Assembly (NCBI GenBank): GCA_003164075.1
Contig: PLRZ01000488.1
Span: 330 to 5,909, forward strand
Direction: 5' to 3'
DNA length: 5,580 nucleotides
Source: Bryobacterales bacterium
GTDB lineage: Bacteria > Acidobacteriota > Terriglobia > Bryobacterales > Bryobacteraceae
Positions 1 to 4,714 of the stretch are shown piece after piece. The position numbers were made by a program, and so were the translations under genes. The notes beneath the pieces are model-generated. The model searched no databases, had not been told where the DNA came from, and saw only the letters and a list, made by a program, of their open reading frames with translations. The stretch's first letter is position 1; each line of letters begins with the position of its first letter.

Positions 1-300
1 CTAAATGCGTCCAGTGTGGGGAGCCGGATTCCGCGCGGATCACGCACCACCCGTACCTTGACGGGCCATCATCGTTCCGCGGCCAGGGAGGCCGTGTACC
101 ACAGGAGCGCATTGTCACGTCGATTGGGAGGTGGGGCCTACTCCTCCGGTCCTATCACGCCACTCGGAAACTGCCCTCTCTCGTGGCGAGTTGTGTCACT
201 TTCGCGTCAAGAATCTCTTCTATCAACCCGCCCAAACGCCAGCCGGCGATAGTTCCCCGCGCTTGCGCCCCCGCCGCATTTCCGAAACAATAGCAGCTTC
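1..300. other. Upstream non-coding region, no supported gene
   Basis: I find no convincing gene here. One + frame is open from the window edge to a TAG at 250-252, but its product is an Arg/Ser-rich string with no recognisable motif or membrane segment, so it reads as chance openness in GC-rich DNA. On the - strand the frame ending at the TAG at 1-3 is broken by a TGA at 40-42. The stretch is presumably the upstream region of the MFS gene at 301. TTGACG (58-63) and TTGTCA (112-117) resemble -35 boxes, but neither has a good -10 at 16-18 bp, so no promoter is called. The 3' part of the preceding gene is not visible. Confidence 0.6.
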
Positions 301-1626
301 ATGCCGCCCCCCCAACCGAAGTACGCCTGGTACAAAGATCTCACCCGCTATCAATGGTTCGTCCTCGGCGTCTGCTGCATCGGCTGGATGTTCGACACCA
401 TGGCGCAGCAGATCTTCAGCCTGGCCCGCAAGCCCGCTATCCACGACCTCATGGGTGCACGCGCCACCGACGCCATGGGCGCCTACGCCACCTCCATCTT
501 CATGATCGGCTGGGCCACCGGCGGCGTGGTCTTCGGCATTCTCGGCGACCGCATCGGCCGCGTCAGAACCATGGTTTGGACCATCCTCTGCTACACCCTT
601 TTCACCGGCCTCAGCATGTTCGCTACCGGCATTTGGGACTTCAACGCGTACCGGTTCCTGTGTGGCCTGGGCGTCGGCGGGCAGTTCTCCGTCGGGGTGG
701 CGCTGGTGGCCGAAGTGGTGCCGGCGCGCGCGCGGCCATACGCCCTGGGCACGCTGCAGTCTTTTTCGAGCGTGGGCAATATGCTCGCCGCCGGCGTCGG
801 GATCCTGCTCGGCTTGCTGGAGCGCTCGGGCGCCATCCATGAGGCGTGGCGCTGGGAGTTTCTCTCCGGCGCCATTCCCGCGCCGCTCGCTTTCGTGGTA
901 TTCCGCAAATTAAAGGAGCCCGAGCAATGGCTCCAAGCGCGCGCCGAAAAGAAGCGCCTCGGCTCCTACCGCGAGCTGCTCTCCGACCCGCGCTGGGGAC
1001 GCAATTCGCTGATCGGTCTGATACTCGCCGTCGCCGGCGTAGTGGGTTTATGGGGCATCGGCTATTTCAGCTACGACCTGTTCCAACCCGTGCTGCTGCG
1101 GACCTTTCAGAATCAGGGATTGAGCGGCGCCGCGCTGGCCGGCAAGACCACCACCTGGATCGCCATCACTTCCATGTTTCAAAACCTGGGAGGCTTCTGC
1201 GGAGTCTACGCGTTCACTTACCTGACCCACTACACCGGCCGCCGCCTGGCGTTCGCCGCCAGCTTTCTGGCAGCCATGGGGATGACCGCTTACACCTTCT
1301 GGAACCTGCACGCCATCAGCGATATCTTTTGGATGGTCCCGCTGATGGGCTTCTCGCAGATGACTCTATTCGGAGGCTATGCCATCTACCTGCCCGAGCT
1401 TTTCCCCACGCGCCTGCGCAGCACCGGCACCAGTTTCTGCTACAACGTGGGACGCGCGGTGGCGGCCCTCGGGCCTTTCACGTTCGGCTACCTCACGGGC
1501 AGCGTCTTCGCCGGCCATGCCGAGCCCATGCGCTACGCCGGAGTCAGTATGTGCCTGGTGTTCTTGCTGGGACTGGCGGCGCTGCCCTTCGCGCCGGAAA
1601 CCAAGGGAAGGCCGCTGCCGGAATAA
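301..1626 (+). CDS. MFS transporter, sugar-porter/metabolite:H+ symporter-like
   Basis: This 441-residue inner-membrane carrier probably moves a small organic solute by proton-coupled symport or antiport. It shows about twelve hydrophobic segments split by a charged central loop at residues 204-235, the usual 6+6 MFS plan and normal length. Family marks are motif A in the loop after helix 2 (GDRIGRVR, residues 82-89) and its second-half echo (YLTHYTGRR, 307-315). Others are RFLCGLGVGGQ (118-128) followed by AEVVPARAR (137-145), PELFPTRLRSTG (365-376) and the C-terminal PETKG (432-436), all typical of sugar-porter-like members. In the GxGxGG motif the last position is Gln128, where Glu or Ala is common. 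The frame opens only after a TAG at 250-252 and ATG 301 is the first usual start in it, so the start is secure although no strong Shine-Dalgarno precedes it. It stands alone upstream of a toxin-antitoxin module, so neighbours do not reveal the substrate. Sugar, organic acid and aromatic acid are all possible. Confidence 0.93.
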   Translation: MPPPQPKYAWYKDLTRYQWFVLGVCCIGWMFDTMAQQIFSLARKPAIHDLMGARATDAMGAYATSIFMIGWATGGVVFGILGDRIGRVRTMVWTILCYTLFTGLSMFATGIWDFNAYRFLCGLGVGGQFSVGVALVAEVVPARARPYALGTLQSFSSVGNMLAAGVGILLGLLERSGAIHEAWRWEFLSGAIPAPLAFVVFRKLKEPEQWLQARAEKKRLGSYRELLSDPRWGRNSLIGLILAVAGVVGLWGIGYFSYDLFQPVLLRTFQNQGLSGAALAGKTTTWIAITSMFQNLGGFCGVYAFTYLTHYTGRRLAFAASFLAAMGMTAYTFWNLHAISDIFWMVPLMGFSQMTLFGGYAIYLPELFPTRLRSTGTSFCYNVGRAVAALGPFTFGYLTGSVFAGHAEPMRYAGVSMCLVFLLGLAALPFAPETKGRPLPE

Positions 1627-1631
1627 GAGCC

Positions 1632-1645
1632 GCCCGCGCTCGGGC
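1632..1645 (+). terminator. Weak hairpin after the MFS gene, possible terminator
   Basis: GCCCG (1632-1636), loop CGCT and CGGGC (1641-1645) form a perfect 5-bp stem six bases after the MFS stop codon. The following bases (CCACTTATTG) have only scattered T residues, not a U-tract, so intrinsic termination would be weak. It is recorded because a transcription break is expected between the MFS gene and the separately controlled toxin-antitoxin module. Confidence 0.22.
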
Positions 1646-1701
1646 CACTTATTGAGGCTCGTGCAATACCTCGCGCGGTACAAGGTCTCCCCCATCCGGC
1701 C

Positions 1702-1730
1702 TGGACATGTGCAGCACATGATTGTATGCT
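1702..1730 (+). promoter_or_regulatory. Candidate sigma-70 promoter of the toxin-antitoxin operon
   Basis: TGGACA at 1702-1707 matches the -35 consensus TTGACA at five of six positions. TATGCT at 1725-1730 matches TATAAT at four of six (T, A, T and the final T). The spacer is exactly 17 bp. Transcription would start near 1737, which is the A of the antitoxin ATG or within a base or two of it. The first palindrome lies in the spacer and the second runs from the -10 box to the start codon, so a repressor bound to either would block RNA polymerase. The boxes are judged by eye from the E. coli consensus; promoter preferences of this organism are unknown. Confidence 0.5.
1706..1720. promoter_or_regulatory. 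Operator O1, perfect 15-bp palindrome
   Basis: CATGTGC, a central A at 1713, then GCACATG form a perfect palindrome with 7-bp arms. It overlaps the last two bases of the -35 box and fills most of the promoter spacer. Antitoxins with an N-terminal ribbon-helix-helix fold bind paired inverted repeats as dimers or tetramers with their toxin and repress their own operon. Position, symmetry and the sister site 19 bp downstream support O1 as the binding site of the antitoxin encoded at 1737. Binding itself is inferred. Confidence 0.6.
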
Positions 1731-1738
1731 CAGAGCAT
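1726..1738. promoter_or_regulatory. Operator O2, perfect 13-bp palindrome over -10 and start codon
   Basis: ATGCTC, a central A at 1732, then GAGCAT form a perfect palindrome with 6-bp arms. It covers most of the -10 box and the first two bases of the ATG at 1737. Aligned centre on centre with O1, ten of fifteen bases agree. Of the five differences, four form two symmetric pairs (offsets 2 and 3 from the centre) that keep each site self-complementary, and the fifth is at the outer edge. It is probably the second site for the same antitoxin or toxin-antitoxin complex. In RNA it could also form a short hairpin, but the predicted transcription start lies near its end. Confidence 0.58.
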
Positions 1739-1967
1739 GTCGAAAATGATCCAAGTGAGGGACGTCCCGGACCATGTGCATGGCACGCTGAAGTCGCGAG
1801 CGGCTCGCGAAGGCATGAGCCTTTCCGATTTTCTCAAGCGGGAGTTGGCGCTTGTGGCGGAGCGGCCAACAATCGAGGAGTGGCTGGAGCGCGCGCAACA
1901 CGCGAAGCCCATCCGGTCCAAGAGGAGCGCGGCGCAAGTGATACGCGAACTGCGAGACTCCCGATGA
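1737..1967 (+). CDS. FitA/VapB-like ribbon-helix-helix antitoxin
   Basis: This small 76-residue protein neutralises the PIN-domain toxin encoded next to it and probably represses the operon. Residues 4-11 (MIQVRDVP) fit the DNA-contacting beta strand of a ribbon-helix-helix fold. Residues 12-26 fit helix 1 and 28-42 (SLSDFLKRELALVAE) helix 2; the GMSLSDFLKREL stretch is typical of FitA-like antitoxins. The C-terminal part (PTIEEWLERAQ at 44-54, SAAQVIRELRDSR at 64-76) is the expected toxin-wrapping arm. I chose ATG 1737 because it gives the usual MSKMIQVR-type N-terminus. A TTG at 1722 and an ATG at 1746 are alternatives; the TTG would lie upstream of the predicted transcript. No good Shine-Dalgarno precedes either ATG, in keeping with a leaderless message. 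The stop TGA overlaps the toxin ATG by 4 bp, so the pair is translationally coupled. Family assignment is by sequence feel, not a database hit. Confidence 0.87.
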   Translation: MSKMIQVRDVPDHVHGTLKSRAAREGMSLSDFLKRELALVAERPTIEEWLERAQHAKPIRSKRSAAQVIRELRDSR

Positions 1968-2356
1968 TCGTTCTGGACGCCTCCGTGGTTGTCGAACTCC
2001 TCACGAACGGCGCCCTGGCGGCTTCCATCAGGAACGATTTGTCCCGGCGCAACGAGTCGTTCATTGTCCCGCATTTAATCGATGTCGAAGTGATAAGTGC
2101 GATTCGAAGGCTGGCGGCTGGTCAGCGGATAGGGGCGGATTGCAGCGATCGATTTCTCGCCGGACTCGCGGCGTTGCCGGCGGAACGCTATTCGCACACG
2201 CCATTGATTGGCCGTATGTGGGAACTGCGGCACAACTTCACCGCCTATGACGCTGCCTATATAGCTTTGGCGGAAGCCATGAACGCGGTCCTTTACACCA
2301 GCGATGCGAAATTGTGTAAAGGCCACCGAGCCCGCGTCGTGCTGTTCACGCGCTGA
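1964..2356 (+). CDS. VapC-like PIN-domain ribonuclease toxin
   Basis: At 130 residues this is a normal-length type II toxin of the VapC/FitB group, Mg2+-dependent RNases that cut RNA (tRNA or rRNA in studied cases) and arrest growth when the antitoxin is lost. The four PIN-domain acidic residues are all present in their usual context: Asp5 (MIVLDAS), Glu42 (DVEVISAIRR), Asp96 (AYDAAYIALAE) and Asp114 (YTSDAKL). Nothing suggests loss of activity. ATG 1964 overlaps the antitoxin stop codon as ATGA, so little free toxin should be made without antitoxin. Codon use is somewhat less GC3-biased than in the flanking genes: three ATA codons (43, 56, 100), TTA at 38, and several TTG and CGA. This would suit a mobile cassette, but the bias is mild and no transposase or repeats flank it. 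The exact RNA target cannot be read from the sequence. Confidence 0.93.
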   Translation: MIVLDASVVVELLTNGALAASIRNDLSRRNESFIVPHLIDVEVISAIRRLAAGQRIGADCSDRFLAGLAALPAERYSHTPLIGRMWELRHNFTAYDAAYIALAEAMNAVLYTSDAKLCKGHRARVVLFTR

Positions 2357-2431
2357 TGGCAGGCCGGCACCCCCCGGGGCGGGCCAAGTCCGCGGAACGG
2401 GCGTTTCGCCAATGTGGCCAAGCCAATCCGC

Positions 2432-2460
2432 TTGTCTAAGTGCGTGCGCGCGATTACACT
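2432..2460 (+). promoter_or_regulatory. Candidate promoter for the M20-EamA-htrA cluster
   Basis: In the 209-bp gap between the toxin stop and the M20 gene, TTGTCT (2432-2437) and TACACT (2455-2460) each match the sigma-70 consensus at four of six positions with a 17-bp spacer. Transcription would begin near 2467, giving an untranslated leader of about 100 bases. The match is modest and found by eye. It is offered because the downstream cluster needs a start point separate from the autoregulated toxin operon. A hairpin at 2362-2385 (GGCCGGC with GCGGGCC, one G-G mismatch) lies between the toxin and this promoter but lacks a T-tract. Confidence 0.3.
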
Positions 2461-2489
2461 GTGCCTTCAATTCGCGCCGCAGTGAAGTC

Positions 2490-2496
2490 AAGGAGG
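2490..2496 (+). promoter_or_regulatory. Orphan strong Shine-Dalgarno sequence AAGGAGG
   Basis: AAGGAGG is a full anti-Shine-Dalgarno match, yet no ATG, GTG or TTG occurs 5-10 bases downstream. The next ATG is at 2513, sixteen bases away, and opens a frame (to 2806) whose product shows no family features and mostly overlaps the M20 gene in another frame. The M20 start at 2566 or 2575 is too far for this site to serve directly. It may be a chance match, a standby ribosome site, or the remnant of a lost small gene. Confidence 0.3.
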
Positions 2497-2565
2497 ATCG
2501 CACGGCCGACTGATGCCTACACTTGATTCTTCCCATCTTCGCCCCCGTTCTCACTGTTACACTGG

Positions 2566-3813
2566 ATGCACGGCATGGCGGCGAACGCGACATCGGGGTT
2601 CAATATCGGGGAACTGGCTGACGACCGCGGCGTTCGCGAATGCCTCCAGTGGTTCACCCGCGAAAAACAGTGGATCAACGAGACCCACCTCCAACTCTGC
2701 CGCATCCCCGCCCCCACATTCCTCGAACAGGATCGCGCCGCCTGGTTTCTGGAACAGTTCAAGTCCCTGGGATGGTCCGCCTCCATCGACCGCGCCGGCA
2801 ACGTGATCGCCGCCCAGGGCGATGGACCCTACGTCGCCCTTACCGCCCACCTCGACACCGTCATCGCGCCGCGCAATAAGGACGATATCTCGGTCGATAA
2901 CGACGGCCGCTTCTGTGGGCCGGGTGTCTCCGACAATGGCGCGGGCCTGGCCGCCCTGCTGGCCGTGGCGCGCGTCTGGAAAAACTGTTCCAAACTCGCC
3001 GAGTTTCCTTTGGGCCTCCTGCTGGTGGCCAATGTCGGCGAGGAGGGCGAAGGCAACCTGCTGGGCATCCGCCACCTGTGTAGGCAATCGCCCCTGGCGC
3101 GCAGGATTGAGGCCATGGTGGTGGTGGATGGCGCCAATACCGACCACATCACCAACCGCGCCCTGGGCAGCCGCCGCTTCGAAATCGCCTTCTCCGGACC
3201 CGGCGGCCACAGTTGGAGCGACTTCGGCGTGGGCAATCCGCTGCACGCGCTTTGCCGCGCGGTGGCGCTGTTTGCCGAAACGCGCATTGAGGGCTCGCCC
3301 AAATCGGCCATCAATGTAGGGCTCATCGAGGGCGGCTCGAGCGTCAACGCCATCGCCCAACTGGCGCGCGCCAAAGTGGATATCCGCTCCGAGAGCAACG
3401 CCCGTATGGACGAACTGGTGGACCTGCTCTCCGCCGCGGTGGAACGCGCCCGCGAAGTGGAAAACCAGCGCGCTACCGGCGGAAAGGTCACCGCCAAGCT
3501 GAAGGATATCGGATCGCGGCCCGCCGCCGCGCTGCCGGAAAGCGCCCCCATTCTGCAGTGCGTGCGCGCCGTGGACGCCCACCTGGGCATTCGATCCCAT
3601 CTGGATTGCTCGTCCACCGACGCCAATATTCCGCTGTCGCTGGGAATACCGGCCATCGCCATCGGCGCCGGAGGATTGGGCGGCGGCGCCCATACCACGC
3701 AGGAATGGTTCCGGCCCGAAGGGCGCGATCTGGGCCTGAAGCGCATCTTTCTGACCCTGCTCCAACTCATGCGCGGCACGCCCGCCGATGCTCCCGGGAG
3801 CGCCGGAAAGTGA
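2566..3813 (+). CDS. M20-family metallohydrolase, PepT-like peptidase or deacylase
   Basis: This 415-residue cytoplasmic-type enzyme (no signal peptide seen) belongs to the M20/M25/M40 two-zinc hydrolases, which cleave peptide or amide bonds of small substrates. The site looks complete: His95 and Asp97 in AHLDTV, bridging Asp123 in GVSDNGAG, catalytic base Glu159 and ligand Glu160 in GEEGEGN, Asp188 in VVVDGA, and His376 in GGAHTTQEW. The dimerisation-domain His215 lies in GPGGHSW; that lid domain spans roughly residues 200-315. The layout fits PepT-like aminopeptidases, but substrate choice among tripeptides, acyl-amino acids and carbamoyl compounds cannot be read. The frame opens after a TGA at 2524-2526; ATG 2566 and ATG 2575 are both possible and neither has a clear Shine-Dalgarno. 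The first 20-odd residues are weakly constrained. The stop overlaps the EamA-type carrier start by 4 bp, suggesting coupled translation and perhaps transport of its substrate or product. Confidence 0.92.
   Translation: MHGMAANATSGFNIGELADDRGVRECLQWFTREKQWINETHLQLCRIPAPTFLEQDRAAWFLEQFKSLGWSASIDRAGNVIAAQGDGPYVALTAHLDTVIAPRNKDDISVDNDGRFCGPGVSDNGAGLAALLAVARVWKNCSKLAEFPLGLLLVANVGEEGEGNLLGIRHLCRQSPLARRIEAMVVVDGANTDHITNRALGSRRFEIAFSGPGGHSWSDFGVGNPLHALCRAVALFAETRIEGSPKSAINVGLIEGGSSVNAIAQLARAKVDIRSESNARMDELVDLLSAAVERAREVENQRATGGKVTAKLKDIGSRPAAALPESAPILQCVRAVDAHLGIRSHLDCSSTDANIPLSLGIPAIAIGAGGLGGGAHTTQEWFRPEGRDLGLKRIFLTLLQLMRGTPADAPGSAGK
3796..3800 (+). promoter_or_regulatory. Shine-Dalgarno that decides the EamA GTG start
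   Basis: GGGAG inside the end of the M20 gene lies nine bases before GTG 3810. The nearest in-frame ATG upstream is more than 90 bases away and would add a charged, unrelated N-terminus. This site and the GTGA overlap together support the GTG start. Confidence 0.5.
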
Positions 3814-4691
3814 ACCGCCGCCGCGCGGCCGAAGCGGCGCTGATCTTCAACACGCTGGTCTGGGGATCGACGTTCGTCCTGGTAAAAACCGCGCTGCTCG
3901 ATGTATCTCCCATCTTCTTTATAGCGCTCCGCTTCACCCTGGCCACGGGAGCTTTACTGGCGGTCTTTCGGAGCTCGGCTCTGCCCTGGCGACAGTGGAA
4001 GACGGCCGGCGCGGGCGCGCTCGCCGGCGTATTCCTGTTTTCCGGCTACCTCTTTCAAACCATGGGGCTGCGGCTCACCACCGCTCCCCGCTCGGCGTTT
4101 ATCACGGGATTAACGTCCGTCGCAGTACCTTTGCTCGCGGCCCTCGTCTATCGGATAAGACCCCGGGTTTCCGAAGTAATTGGGGTGCTGATTGCCACGG
4201 CCGGCCTGGCGCTGATGACGCTGCCGGGCGTCCTGGGGCCGATGGGGCTGGGCGACCTGCTGACGGTGTGCTGCGCGGCGGGTTTCGCGGCGCATATCGT
4301 CACGCTGGGACATTTCAGCGAAAAAATGAACTATGAACTGCTGTCGGTTACGCAGATTGGAGTGGCGGCGATTCTGAGCTGGGCGCTACTCCCCTGGGTG
4401 GAGAGACCGCGAGTGACATGGCGTCCGGCGGTAGTCTGGGCGATACTGGTTACGGGACTGCTGGCAACGGCGCTGGCCTTTTCGATTATGGCTTGGGCGC
4501 AACGGTACACCTCCCCGGCAAGGACGGCGCTGATTTTCATGCTGGAACCGGTGGTCGCCTGGATCACGTCGTATTGCCTGGTGGGTGAAGGCCTTTCCGG
4601 GCGCGCCGCCGCGGGCGCGGCACTGATCCTGGGCGGGGTCGTAATGGTGGAATTGAAACCCCTGGAGCCCCGGCAACATCAATCTCAATAG
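3810..4691 (+). CDS. EamA/DMT-superfamily transporter
   Basis: This 293-residue inner-membrane protein has the plan of the drug/metabolite transporter superfamily: ten predicted helices built from two EamA repeats (about residues 10-138 and 147-283). The first repeat opens with NTLVWGSTFVLVK (14-26), the classic EamA start. The internal duplication shows in paired segments: APRSAFITGLTSVAVPLLAAL begins at 92 and its counterpart SPARTALIFMLEPVVAWITSY begins at 235, each with a helix-breaking Pro in its second half. The short basic N-terminus (NRRR) and basic or polar C-terminal tail fit cytoplasmic ends. Members move amino acids, nucleotides, sugars or other metabolites, often outward; the substrate here is unknown. 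GTG 3810 overlaps the M20 stop codon as GTGA and has GGGAG nine bases before it. Coupling to a peptidase-like enzyme makes an amino-acid or small-peptide product a reasonable guess, no more. htrA follows after 23 bp. Confidence 0.92.
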   Translation: MNRRRAAEAALIFNTLVWGSTFVLVKTALLDVSPIFFIALRFTLATGALLAVFRSSALPWRQWKTAGAGALAGVFLFSGYLFQTMGLRLTTAPRSAFITGLTSVAVPLLAALVYRIRPRVSEVIGVLIATAGLALMTLPGVLGPMGLGDLLTVCCAAGFAAHIVTLGHFSEKMNYELLSVTQIGVAAILSWALLPWVERPRVTWRPAVVWAILVTGLLATALAFSIMAWAQRYTSPARTALIFMLEPVVAWITSYCLVGEGLSGRAAAGAALILGGVVMVELKPLEPRQHQSQ

Positions 4692-4695
4692 GTTC

Positions 4696-4710
4696 AAGGA
4701 GTAAAGAAGG
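4696..4710 (+). promoter_or_regulatory. Double purine-rich ribosome binding region of htrA
   Basis: Two Shine-Dalgarno-like runs lie in the 23-bp gap before ATG 4715: AAGGAG (4696-4701, 13 bases from the ATG) and AAGAAGG (4704-4710, 4 bases away). Neither spacing is ideal, but together they make this the clearest ribosome binding region in the window and support ATG 4715. No promoter or terminator is evident in the gap, favouring read-through from the EamA gene. Confidence 0.5.
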
Positions 4711-4714
4711 TTCC

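Noticed and set aside
131..505. + strand open frame overlapping the MFS start
   Set aside because: Its Pro/Ser-rich second half coincides with the MFS gene in another frame and it has no motif or ribosome binding site.
2362..2385. Hairpin after the toxin gene as a terminator
   Set aside because: The stem GGCCGGC/GCGGGCC has an internal G-G mismatch and no T-tract follows, so it is not listed as a terminator.
2513..2806. Possible small gene starting 16 bases after AAGGAGG
   Set aside because: The spacing is too long, the product has no recognisable features, and most of it overlaps the well-supported M20 gene.
2557..3765. Long - strand open frame of 402 codons opposite the M20 gene
   Set aside because: It lies antisense to a gene with a complete metal site. 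Long antisense openness is expected when + strand codons end in G or C, and the product is low-complexity Gly/Ala/Arg/His-rich with no motif.
2829..3779. Second - strand open frame of 316 codons opposite the M20 gene
   Set aside because: It is a Ser/Arg/Pro-rich shadow of the same gene in another frame.
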